A stretch of DNA of 64,000 nt, taken from Centrapalus pauciflorus. Taxonomy: Eukaryota; Streptophyta; Magnoliopsida; Asterales; Asteraceae. Positions within the stretch are counted from its first letter, which is position 1; each line of letters begins with the position of its first letter. The notes under the pieces are model-generated. The model did no database searches. It saw only the letters and a list, made by a program, of their open reading frames with translations, and was not told the origin of the DNA. The position numbers and the translations under genes were made by a program. Location of the stretch: contig JAANYP010004337.1 of assembly GCA_020465985.1 (NCBI GenBank), positions 963,001 to 1,027,000 of the forward strand, read 5' to 3'. Shown one piece after another: positions 1 through 11,238 of the stretch.

Positions 1-912
1 ATAGCTTCAGGTTTAGATCTAAAACTTTTTTCCAATGTTACTTTGTCAAAATATAAATATAATATGTGTCAGTTATGTATGTTATATGAATTTTAAGGAA
101 ATTTTCTTGTAAATTACATGTCATTAACAAAATTTATGTGTGGCGAGTAGACACTAATACTTTCAATTTAGATCCGTCCTTGAGTGCCATCCATGCTTGC
201 ACGATTGCATATACTATATATGTGTGTGTGTGTGTGTGTGTGTGAGTGCTTTAATATATTTTAGCGTCTTAGCGTAATTAAATATATTTACATCTTGTAT
301 TAAAATCATTCACTTGTATATAAATTAATTATATTGAATGGTTAAAGAAATTAAAGGGTTGCGTTAAAGACACACACAACCCCTCTTCTGTCTCCATTTT
401 TTTTTTTTTTGCTAATTATACTCCTTCCACCCTTTTCTTAATGACATGAACCCACCAATTGTTAAAGGATTGTGATAGATACACACACTCGTCACTTAAT
501 TTTTGTCAATTGCACATCCCTCCTCCACACATACACACTTAATCATCTTGCTAATGATGTGTAACCCATTAATATTTTATGATAGATAAAAAAGAAGACG
601 TGTGATCAACAAATAAGGAGGTGTGTATTTAACAATTATCTTATTAAATCAAATGACTTTTTTAATTTTACGTTAGCACATATGTTACAAAATTATTTGG
701 TAACGAAATTCATTTTTGTATTTTTTGTACTCTCAGATTTTACGTTACCACTTACGTTACAAAAATATTTGTAACTAAATTATTTTTTGTACTTTTAAAT
801 ATTATGTTATAACTTACGTCATCAAAAGGAACGAAATTACTTTTTAAACTTTTTGTACTTTTATTAAACTTAAAAAAATTGATTGAAGAGAAGGTGAGTA
901 ACTAACAATAAA
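1..912. other. AT-rich intergenic DNA with microsatellite and short tandem repeat
   Basis: No coding region is supported here. A (TG)n tract lies at about 219-244. From about 658 to 862 there are three degenerate copies of a unit of roughly 70-75 bp, each with a core like TTACGTTAnCACnTA and ending in TTTTTGTACTTT. Confidence 0.6.
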
Positions 913-1317
913 GAGGAGTCTAAATGGACTCTTTAATATCTCAATGGACCCCCTATTTCCATTTTTAAAATAATCATTACACAATGATGCACACTTTTTA
1001 GCCATAATTATTACACAATAATTATATAAAATGATTTTATTTGTTTTATATAATTATTAGGTAATGATGCATACTTTCTATTTTATTTATTATTTTTTTG
1101 GCAAATGACCAAAAATAATAACAAGTTTTGACATTTATATCATCAATAGTAACATTATTTATTTTTTATCAATATTAGTAACAACTTTTTATTTTTCTAT
1201 CAATAATAGCAATACTAGTCACCAACTTTTCAGTTATCAAAAATAGTAACATTTTTTCAGATTTTTATCAATAATAGTAACAAATCAAACTAAAAACATA
1301 ATTTTTTTTTTATTTTA

Positions 1318-2700
1318 TTAAGTTTTCTAATATTCCATAAACACCAAAATAAACCAAATTTTTATTCCGAATATATACGGATAGATAATATTCGATTATT
1401 TATTCATAATTATATATGATATGAATGAAAAAATACTGTGAATCGTTTCAATTTTCACTTTTTCCAACAAAAAAACTATGAACCATCATTTTCTTAGTTT
1501 TTCCGAATAAAATAATACAAATCGTTCTATTTTTTAGTTTTTTCCAATCTAAATGAGTCATAATTTTTTTATTTAATAAACAAAAAATCAAAATGAGTCT
1601 TAATATTTTTCATTTATAAAACTATATAACACAATGAGTCATGGTTTTTCCATTTCATTGAAAAACTAAAAAATGAATAGGTTACAATACTTTTTCATTC
1701 GTAGTACTTTTCATTTGGAATAAAAAAAATTACAAATTGATCTGTTTTTTTAGTCATTCCAAACGAAATTGATTACAAACCATACAACTTTTATTTCCCG
1801 AATGAAAAACTTCGACCCTAACATGTTTTAGATTTTTTTAAACAAGTCATAAATCATTTTGATATTTCGTACAAAATAATTGCAACTCATTAATTTTTTT
1901 GTTTTTAACAACGAAAAAACTATGAATTATTCTAGTTTATAGTTTCGTGCAAGTGGTTATGTATCGTTTTTATGTATTACAATATTTTTTATTCAACAAA
2001 ACTATAAATTGGAATATTCATAGTTTTTTCGTTGTTAAAAACATAAAAATAAATGAGTTGCAATTATTTTGTACAAAAAATTAGGGGTGTTCACGGTTCG
2101 GTTCGGTTAGTAGTTAACATGTGAACCGTGTTTTCGGTTACCCGTTCGAAGCCGGTTACCCGCGGTTCGGTCCACGGTTATCCGTTATATGCTTAAAAAC
2201 AAATAAACTTATAGAAATATATCTTTTTTAAGCACAATTTTTTTTTAAATTCAAAGTCATGGTAAACTATTTGATTATAAATCTTAAAAGTTACACTAAA
2301 TTTATTTTAATAAAACAATTAAAATAAAAAATCATTTGAAAATCTAGTATTTATTGTATTAGAATATCTGAACGAGATTATAAATAGAAGTTATTAACTT
2401 GTATATATATATAATCAGTTCGGTTCGGTTATCCACGATTTTCTAAAAATGAAAACCTAAACCGCCCCGTGATGTTTCGGTTTCGGATCAATCGGTTTAA
2501 GCACTTCGGCTCGGTTTTCCGGTTTTGTTTGAACACCCCTACTAAAAATCAAAATGATTTATAGTTTTTTGTAAAAAAATATAAAACATGATTGAGACTC
2601 ATATATAATTGTGAATAAGTAATCGAATATTATCTATCCGTAAATATTCGGAATAAAATTTTGGTTTATTTTGGTGTTTATGGAATATTAGAAAACCTAG
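1318..2700. repeat. Large inverted repeat inside the MULE
   Basis: The left arm from about 1318 (GTTTTCTAATATTCC) pairs with the right arm ending at about 2700 over roughly 90 bp, including a shared ATATTCGATTA block. A second, inner pair (about 1864-1945 with 2005-2078) shares GAGTTGCAATTATTTTGTAC. The hairpin is interrupted by the hAT MITE at 2082-2541. A transcript across it could fold into long double-stranded RNA; that is inference. Confidence 0.6.
2082..2541. mobile_element. hAT-type MITE with TAGGGGTG ends and GGTTCGG-rich interior
   Basis: The ends are TAGGGGTGTTCA and TGAACACCCCTA. The flanking 8-mers CAAAAAAT (2074-2081) and CTAAAAAT (2542-2549) agree at 7 of 8 bases, consistent with the 8-bp target duplication of hAT elements. 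Both subterminal regions are filled with short iterated GGTTCGGTT motifs. There is no coding capacity. Confidence 0.7.
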
Positions 2701-2827
2701 AAACTTCCGGCATCTGATGCCCCTCCTCTAAATCAACCTTCACAAAATGGTTGTCATGTACAAATGCAATTGCGATTGAACGGTTAATATTTTATTATTC
2801 AAAATTATGTCTCATATATTAAATTAA

Positions 2828-3100
2828 TTGCATCCCGAACTTAAACAATCAATCACAATTGCATTCATACATGACAACCATTTTGTGAAGGTTGATTTAG
2901 AGGAGGGGCATTCGATGCCGGAAGTTTTTGGGTTTCCAAAAAGAAAAGGGAAAAAATCAAGTGAGTGTGAAGAAATGTATGGAAATCGGTTACTCGCTTA
3001 TAAAGAAGCCCACAGAAACATTGATCTTAATGTTGTACCACTAGAATTGTACAATATTTGTGAGTTTGATGGAATAAAAAAAATGTTTGTCGTTTCTTAA
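2828..3100 (+). pseudogene. OTU-like cysteine protease C-terminal fragment, probable MULE cargo
   Basis: An open frame of 90 codons begins at a TTG, so it is a fragment and not a complete gene. Its first third (IAFIHDNHFVKVDL) resembles the C-terminal part of OTU-type deubiquitinase domains, where an NHF/NHY motif carries the catalytic His. The same fold is found in proteins carried by plant Mutator-like elements. The catalytic Asp/Cys part is absent. About 73 bp of it (2852-2924) is present again in opposite orientation at about 2708-2780. The family assignment rests on this short motif, so I give it moderate to low confidence. Confidence 0.4.
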
Positions 3101-3234
3101 TTATATTTGTCTCGTCTTTGTTAGATGACTTTATAAAAAAATATTAATGATTGATAATGCAAATTATTAGATTCATTGTATTATATTTTAGTAGTTTTTC
3201 TTTAAATGAAACATTAAAGAAATAATAAATAAAA

Positions 3235-3794
3235 GGGAAAATGACATCAAATAGCTCTGAACTTTCTACTTTGTACACATTTATGTAGTGAACTTTTTTT
3301 TGTGCACATTTAGTAGTCAAAGTTTTAAAATTGTTCCAATTTGATAGTTGGCGTACCTGTTAACCGGTTGCTTCCGGTTTCGATGTCTACGTGGACAATT
3401 TTTAATAACATGGGCACTTGTTTAATTATACTATACCCGGTTTTATCTATGTGGCAACCCGTTTTATAAAATCACCCGGTTTTATTACCCGGTTATAAAC
3501 TCGGTTCTTACAAGTTGGATCGATCGTATGAAAAATGAATCGGGTTTATAACTGGGTGATTTTAAAAAACGGGTTGCCACATAGATAAAATCGGGTATAA
3601 TATAAAAACGAGTAGTCACGTCATTAAAAAATTGTCCACGTAGGCATTGAAACCGGAAGCAACCGGTTAACAGGTACGCCAACTACCAAATTGGAACAAT
3701 TTTGAAACTTTGACTACCAAATGTCCACAAAAAAAGTTCACTGCATAAATGTGTACAATGTCGAAAGTTCAGAGCTATTTGATGTTATTTTCCC
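3235..3794. mobile_element. MULE-type MITE (hairpin) with exact 9-bp target duplication
   Basis: The element is almost wholly a long inverted repeat, with arms of roughly 200 bp starting GGGAAAATGACATC and ending in the complement. It is flanked on both sides by TAAATAAAA (3226-3234 and 3795-3803), the 9-bp duplication size of Mutator transposition. There is no coding capacity; the open frames inside are by-products. It is nested in the larger MULE. Confidence 0.85.
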
Positions 3795-3998
3795 TAAATA
3801 AAATATAAAGTATACATCATTACCTAATAATTATATAAAATAAATAAAAATATTTTATATAATTATTGTGTAATAATTATGTTTAAAAAAATATACATTA
3901 TTAAAAAAAACATATAATCATTATGTAATGATTATATTTAAAAAGAAAATAGTAGAGGGTCCATTGAGACAATTAATGGGTCCAAAAAGTAGGTCCCT

Positions 3999-4890
3999 TT
4001 TTTGTATAGCAGATTACACACAGCTTATATAAACCTATATCTACATTTTTTGTTCATAGAAACTCGGATCCCAAACCTTGAAATCATATTTAACTCCTGG
4101 TACTACCGGGCTAGATGTACCTTGGTTAACATACCCTAACTTAAATGGGTAATTTCAAATTTTAACAAACCACATGCATGCGTGCGGCTGGCCAGTTCTC
4201 TGGTTTGACCTTTTTAAAGGTTGTTTTGACTTTTGCATGTAGTCCAATTTTTGACTTTGTTGTCGTTTCTTATATTATTTAAGAATATAATTTGTGATTC
4301 TATTTAAACAATATGTATCATCCAAAATTGAATCTATGTTGTACCTTTAGATTTATGCGTTGTAAGGTACCTAACAAATAACTTGTATAATGACCGATTA
4401 ATTGGAAACCCAGTCAGTCAGCCTGCTGCGCACAATAATTAACAAAAGCGTTACATGAAAAATTGATCTCGAGATCATTTATCACGTAACTACATTTTAA
4501 AAGACGTAAGTTGAAAGTTAAATGAATTATTGATGAACAAGAAAAATAGATATGAATGGATATTGAAGTGGCATTTATTTCGATTTCATACCTTCAATTA
4601 GGGTTGAATGTTTGTGCCAAAACCAACTTTAATTTCTTTTAATGGCTTCCTCTCCTCCCTTAATAATTTCATATCTATAATTATTAATTTCTTTCAAAAC
4701 AAACCAATCATCCGCACAAAATAAAATGTCGGCTATCAAAAATATAATTAATTATGGAAACTCAGAAAGAGTGGCCGGTTAAGTTAACGACTCCCGTCAT
4801 CAATAAATTAAACAACCCATATGCATGGACCCATGTTAGCTACCTATATACGCATGTTAATCTTGTTCTAATTAAACACAATTTAATTTT
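3999..4890. other. Intergenic DNA without recognisable genes
   Basis: A mixed-composition, AT-rich region. I see no open frame, repeat or RNA signature that I can name. Confidence 0.5.
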
Positions 4891-5296
4891 GTAAGAATTT
4901 CATATATACCCTTATAAACTTTAAATATTACGCATATATCTTTGTAAAATTCCTTATTACATATATATCCTTCTAAATCTTTATATTTCACGTATATATC
5001 CAAATGACTGTTTTAAATTTATTTTATCATTAAAATTTTTATTTTGAATACCTACCATCTTAAATCCCAACAAAAAAAATAGAAAAATAAAGAAATATTA
5101 TTTTCTAATTTAATTCAATAATAGATTAATTAAAAATGATATTTAATATTTTTTAAATGATGTAATTGAATATAAAATAGTCATTTGGATATATATGTGA
5201 GATTTAAAGGTTTAGAAAGATATATATGTAATAAGGATTTTTGCAAAAATATATGCGTAATATTGAAAGTTTACAAGGATATATATGAAATTCTCC
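4891..5296. mobile_element. Inverted-repeat MITE
   Basis: The left arm (4891-5010) and right arm (5170-5296) are reverse complements with scattered mismatches. Both contain runs of CATATATATCC separated by TTTA-rich spacers. The ends read GTAAGAATTTCATA and the complement of GGAGAATTTCATA. Flanking 9-mers agree at 8 of 9 positions, but both are T/A-rich, so the target duplication is weak evidence. Confidence 0.6.
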
Positions 5297-5384
5297 TTTT
5301 AATTTAATTAATTAAAACTTTTACCAACAAATAATTTTCCCATCCACGGTTTCTAAAAAGTCATGAGCTACCTGGCCATTAGAG

Positions 5385-5850
5385 TTGTTTTCGGAAAATC
5401 ATTTTATAGTCATTGTGTCAGGTGATGTATCACACGAGAATCATGATGCATCACACGATAATTATTTTGTATCACACGAGGATTGTCATTGTATCAGGTG
5501 ACACACATTATGCAGCGCACCAGTAGATATCACCTTTAAAAAAAATTTAATTTTTTTCTAATAAACATGTTTTAATTGACATTATAAAGATGATATGTAA
5601 ATTTTACATACATTCAAATCTACCGACTCCTTAAAATTTATGTGAACATACACTAACATAAATTTGCATATATGTGAATGTATACTATTTATATAAGATA
5701 TGATTTCAGACACGTAGAATGTGTAAATGTATGTGAATTTTATATATCATCTCTGTAATTTTAATTAGAATAGGTTTAGGAAAAAAATTTTAAAAAAATT
5801 ATTTTTAAAAGTGATACATTAACACTACATTATATGGTGTATACGATATA
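5385..5850. mobile_element. Ancient, diverged copies of C-like and A-like small elements
   Basis: Positions 5385-5505 carry several GATGyATCACACGA units like the internal array of family C. From about 5511 (ATGCAGCGCACCAGTAG) to about 5850 the sequence follows the family A element at 9193-9565, including the AACATGTTTTAATT block and the tail near GTGATACATTAACACTACATTA. No (TA)n flank remains. The C-then-A order suggests an old chain. Confidence 0.5.
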
Positions 5851-5859
5851 GTTGCTTGC

Positions 5860-6394
5860 CTCTTTTCTTTAACAAAGATTCTGAATATTATTCTTTTTAG
5901 TTAATTAATTATATGATGTGCACGTTTAATGTGTCAAGTAATTTAAGAAAATGTGTTATTCGCATTGGATTTGTAGTATCTTTTAACTTTTTCCAGACAA
6001 AAGTGTTTTTTTCTTTCCTGTTTTTTAATTTGACAATTAAATTAATAAAATGTATTATAACTCATATATTTAATATGAATATGAAGATATAATATAATAT
6101 AATTTATTTGGTTGACTATAAATGGTTGACATTCAAGTGATGAACGTGTGCGTGACTTGGAGAACAGTAATATTATTATTCTGGAATGGACTTTTAAAAA
6201 TGTGAGCTTCGGACGCACGCATGCGGACCTATAAATTTTCCATGGTTTGGTTTCAGTTTTACACTTAGTTTTAAGTTGAGGACGACAATATATACATGTA
6301 TATACTAGTATTGTACTCATGTAATAAGAATGAAGCGACGGATAATTTTAATTCATGACGTTCAAATGTTCTAAGCTTTATTATTTTTAATATT
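5860..6394. other. Intergenic DNA without recognisable genes
   Basis: AT-rich sequence. The open frames on the minus strand have no recognisable composition or homology. Confidence 0.5.
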
Positions 6395-6719
6395 GGGCAA
6401 ATTACCAAGAAAGGTAATATAAAATTCAAAAATTGTCAACAAATGTAATGTAAAATTTTTTAGGTCAAGAAAGATAACACAAAATTCAAATTTGACAAAA
6501 AAAGGTATTGATGACAAATTAAGAAGGTAAATTTTTAATTTTATGCTCCCTTTTTTGGTAAGCAAATAATATTTGATTATATTTCTTGGCCTAAAATTTG
6601 AATTTCATGTTTCTTATCGGTCAAAATAGAATTTTATATTACTTTTCTTGGCAAAAATTTTTTTACAATAACTTTATTCATATTTTGTATTTTATATTAT
6701 CTTTCTTGGTAATTTTCCC
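6395..6719. mobile_element. MULE-type MITE with exact 9-bp target duplication
   Basis: The ends are GGGCAAATTACCAAGAAAGG and, inverted, CTTTCTTGGTAATTTTCCC. The flanks are identical 9-mers TTTAATATT (6386-6394 and 6720-6728). The element is non-coding. The GGG/CCC tips and 9-bp duplication match the neighbour at 3235-3794, but the arms differ in sequence, so it is a different family. Confidence 0.85.
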
Positions 6720-6728
6720 TTTAATATT

Positions 6729-7522
6729 CATCATTCTAATCAACATGTGTTCTTTTAAAATATCAGATGCATAGTAATACAACATTGTTTATAAATATAC
6801 CTCCGCTTTATTCATTCAATTCATTATCGGTATTTAGCTAATAAATATTGTTTCCAAGTTGAGTCCTAGCTTGTCTTACTAACACAAAAATATAGAAGTT
6901 TTTTAGCTTTTAGAAACACAAAACTCAAATGAGCACAGTACATGCACCATTTTTATTCTTATTTCCTCATGATTAGCTTTTTTTAGCTCCTTAATGAAGG
7001 TTTTGAAACAAAATTTTAAAATAATTAATTTTATCCTCATTTCTAATCATCTAACACTTGGCCTAAACATGTTAATCAAATCGCTATATATATTTACAAA
7101 ACTGTGAAAGGAAAATATGCTGTCAAAAAAATGTAAGAAAATAAGTTGAAGAAACACAACAAATTAATGCACTACATTCATTCAAAAATAAAAGAAACAT
7201 GATCCAAGACTATACAGAAAAACAAAATGAGCAAATCTGTAATTGAGGACAATATATGCATTAACACTAAACCAAAAAACAAATAGGATCTATAAATTTA
7301 TTGACAAATTAATTAAGAGATTCTTTCTTGAATCTCAACCAACTAAAGAATAGGATCCATAAATCGTTACTTCAGTCTGTGTCTAACATTAAATCCAATG
7401 ACAGAATTAAGATTATTTCTCAACCCTTCTTTAGTTAACATTTGTGGCTCTGATGATGGGACCAATGAAATCTGGTAATCTAATAATGTGGATTATTTTT
7501 TTCAAAGTAAAGATAGTTATAT
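6729..7522. other. Intergenic DNA without recognisable genes
   Basis: No gene or repeat could be assigned. Confidence 0.5.
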
Positions 7523-8196
<674 letters not shown>

Positions 8197-9110
8197 AGTT
8201 ATATTGTCTAAGGATGGAAGCTTTGGTAGAACCGCATGCAGTTATGCAATGTTACTTCAACATTCGTTAATTCACCGTCGTATATTGAATTTACGCCTGA
8301 ATAATTTTTTTTCATGACCAATCTGATCTATCTATATAAATATAAACATTAAATGTCCATATCAAATCTCGAATGATAAATTGCAATGATAATCACATTT
8401 TTAAATTTTATATATAATACAATAGTAATCACATCTAATACGCAGTGTTGAATATATGATATATAATGTTATTTCGACATTGAATATTCTCGATATGATA
8501 TATTAAATGGTTATCTTGAGTAATTTTTTTATGAAAAATAAACACATAAAATTTAAATGGTTAATATCCATGTATTACATTGATTACGTTTAAAAATAAA
8601 TATTTATAAATGTATAGTACAAGAATAATAAAGTTTGCTTACTTTTATTAATTAATTTTTAGTTTAATCATATTAGATTTGAATAGATTTGATTTGCATT
8701 AAAATTTAAAGTAAATTTAGTAAATGAAGTAGCAAAATGAGAGAGCAACATTTGAAACACTAAAGGAGAGCGTGACACGTAAAATGTTAGTTACGTACTT
8801 ATTTAATAATATAGATAGAGATAAATAAATAATGAATCATACAAAATATAACTTTTTAACGTTTACTTATGAAAATTTTGATGAAACTAAGCATTAACTT
8901 GCTGCATTTAATTAGCAGTACTGAGTGAATAAATTAATGTTACGATTTTATTAAAAAAAAGTTTAATCCGGTACGTACCGTAAATTATAATGCATATATA
9001 ACCCCATATTTTTATAATAGTCACATATAGTTTCTGTTTATCCCTTTTCTGTAACAAAAAGATACGTACTCATGATATATACGTACAACTCATATATAAA
9101 TGATAATAAC

Positions 9111-9123
<13 letters not shown>

Positions 9124-9192
<69 letters not shown>
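9124..9192. repeat. (TA)n tract, left linker of chain 1
   Basis: A pure AT repeat that begins after a short (CATA)n run and ends at the first base of a family A element. Confidence 0.95.
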
Positions 9193-9194
<2 letters not shown>

Positions 9195-9565
9195 TTCGAG
9201 AGAGTACCATCCAAATGCAGCGCACTAGAAGGTACCACCTTTAAAAAAACTTTTTTAAAATTTTTTTTCCATAAACATGTTTTAATTAACATTATGAAGA
9301 TCGTATGTAAATTTCACATACATTCACATCTCCTAGCTCCTAAAAAATGATGTGAACACACACTTACATAATTTTGAAGACATGTGAACATGCATATATG
9401 TGATGTGTGTTTTCATGCACTTAGAGTGTTCGGATTTGCGTGAAATTCACATATGATCTGTGTAATGTTAATTAGAACATGTTCATGAAAAAAATTTTCA
9501 AAAAAATTACTTTTAAGGGTGGTACCTTCTGGTGCGCTGCATTAGAGGTGGTACTCACTTGAACC
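9193..9565 (+). mobile_element. Family A small element inside (TA)n
   Basis: It begins GGTTCGAGAGAGTACC and ends with the complement of GGTTCAAGTGAGTACC, an imperfect terminal inverted repeat. Subterminal GGTACCACCT and AGGTGGTAC also mirror each other. About 373 bp, non-coding, with (TA)n on both sides. Insertion inside TA microsatellites recalls the rice Micron elements. The family is unknown to me, and its transposase class cannot be read because a TA-type target duplication would be invisible here. Confidence 0.7.
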
Positions 9566-9571
9566 TAAATC

Positions 9572-9599
<28 letters not shown>
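9572..9599. repeat. (TA)n linker between elements A and B
   Basis: A short pure AT tract that separates the family A and family B elements of chain 1. Confidence 0.9.
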
Positions 9600-9603
<4 letters not shown>

Positions 9604-9605
9604 TG

Positions 9606-10031
9606 GGTTCAAATGAGTACCACTAGTTTTGCGGAGTACCGGAGGTACCTCGCTTAAAACCATTTTTTTTTTAAATTTTTTTTCATAATCATGTTTAAAT
9701 TAATAATATAAGACTACTTGCAAAAAATCACACCTAAACACACACTATAACTATGTGAAACGTGCAAGTTCACATGAACTGCACTGTTGTGAATGTATGT
9801 TCACAGCTAAGCATGTTCACATGAATTTTTTCACGTTCACATGACTTTTAAGAGGCTAGAAAGTGTGAATGTGTGTAATTCTTTTACGAATAGGCTTATA
9901 TTATTTGTATCTAAATTAATATGAAAAAAAATTAAAAAAAAAAACTATTTTTCGAAGCATGTTCACATCTAAAACTCGTGTGTTCACAGGTACTCACGGT
10001 ACTCTGCATTTTTTAGGTACTCACACGAACC
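9606..10031 (+). mobile_element. Family B small element inside (TA)n (copy 1)
   Basis: It begins GGTTCAAATGAGTACC and ends with the complement of GGTTCGTGTGAGTACC. About 426 bp and non-coding. Two further copies lie at 19758-20181 (same strand) and 24210-24662 (opposite strand). All copies share TTTTGCGGAGTACC-like and GTGTTCACAGGTACTC-like subterminal blocks. Its termini resemble those of family A (GGTTC...TGAGTACC), so the two probably use the same transposition machinery (inference). Confidence 0.75.

Positions 10032-10034
<3 letters not shown>

Positions 10035-10123
<89 letters not shown>
10035..10123. repeat. (TA)n tract, right linker of chain 1
   Basis: A pure AT repeat; the duplicated host segment resumes directly after it. 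Confidence 0.95.
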
Positions 10124-10126
<3 letters not shown>

Positions 10127-10632
10127 GAATTTATATAAATTAATTAAGCCTGCATTTCACCCCACACGTTTTTCATTTGTAATGTCTACATGTAATTAAA
10201 TAGCGTGAAAAAGAAATAAATTTCTAAAATGTCAAAAAAAAAAAAAAAAAAAACATGTATAAAATATTGAATAAAAGCTTAATTTGTTTGACTGCCTTTT
10301 GAACTTTCTATTCTGAAACCAACTTTAATTAAAGTTTTTTTCCTTGGACAAAAATTGACTTTTCGAAAAAAAAAAAAAAATTCATTTAGAACTTATTTAA
10401 AACTTAACTAGTTTTTGAACCACCTATTATATGAATAACTTTCAATGATTAATTGGTCAGATAAAATATATGTAAACTTAAAATTAAACAACATCATGTT
10501 AATTCTCTTAAGAAATAAAATAAAACTACAATTATTTGTCATATATATTATTTATCTATCTTATTTAAATATTTATGAACAGTTGCATTCTTTTAAAATT
10601 TTTGATTTCTAAATTTATATATATTTACCAAT

Positions 10633-11100
10633 GGGATATTTGTGCAAAAAACCCTCAAGTTTGTGATTAAAACTCCCAATCATTTTTCATTATACAAAAA
10701 ACACTCAACTGATGAAAAGTTATCAAAATGAGGTTTTCTTTTTTAAAATTGACTTTCAACCTGATGAACCGGTTGCAATTAGCTGACTAACCATTCGTTT
10801 CTAACGAACCTTTTTACAGCGAACTTATTTGTCTGTGTTTTATGATTCATATTCAAATTTTCTTGTTGATCTTTTTGTTCAAAGCTGTGTTTTTTTTAAA
10901 AATTTATTTTTCGACGAAAATCCGATGGTCACTGATACCTTGTCGATAGTGACCTATGACTTTCAATCGGTTATAACCAGTAATATCTCAATTCCATGAG
11001 ATTTTTGCCGGTTGTTGGTTTTTTGTACAATGAAAATTGGTTGAAGATTTTAATCACATAAAATGATTTATTTAAGGTTTTTTTTTTGCATAAATATCTC
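10633..11100. mobile_element. Inverted-repeat MITE of the ACCGGTT group
   Basis: The left end GGGATATTTGTGCAAAAAACCC mirrors the right end, which finishes in GCATAAATATCTC. Internal subterminal blocks with AACCGGTTG also face each other. A truncated relative starts at about 21208 in the duplicated segment, and a better preserved one with similar ends is at 41309-41824. No target duplication was recognised. Confidence 0.55.
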
Positions 11101-11144
11101 TTGATAGATATAATTTGAAATTTTAATTTTACGTAAAACATAAT

Positions 11145-11148
<4 letters not shown>

Positions 11149-11234
<86 letters not shown>
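11149..11234. repeat. (TA)n microsatellite
   Basis: A pure AT tract of about 86 bp with no element recognised beside it. Confidence 0.95.

Positions 11235-11235
<1 letters not shown>

Positions 11236-11238
<3 letters not shown>

Larger units (their letters stand above)
913..3998. mobile_element. Degenerate Mutator-like element (MULE) with long terminal inverted repeats
   Basis: The segment at about 913-1085 is an inverted, diverged copy of about 3805-3998. Both arms hold a CTCAATGGACCC motif followed by ATAATCATTACrnAATGAT, so a terminal inverted repeat of roughly 180 bp is visible. A second inverted pair lies inside (1318-1400 against 2610-2700). The interior carries a fragment resembling OTU-type cysteine proteases, which many plant MULEs carry. 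A hAT-type MITE (2082-2541) and a MULE-type MITE (3235-3794) are nested inside. I could not find a matching 9-bp target duplication, so the outer ends are approximate and the MULE label rests on arm length and cargo. Confidence 0.5.
8599..10830. repeat. Segmental duplication, copy 1 (split by the A-B chain)
   Basis: The parts 8599-9115 and 10124-about 10830 are collinear with 20254-about 21395 at clear but imperfect identity. Shared landmarks include GAATCATACAAAA, TACTGAGTGAATAAATTAAT, TAAGCCTGCATTTCACCC, TTTGACTGCCTTTTGAACTT and AACCGGTTG. The two parts are separated here by about 1 kb of microsatellite and small elements that copy 2 lacks. Confidence 0.8.
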
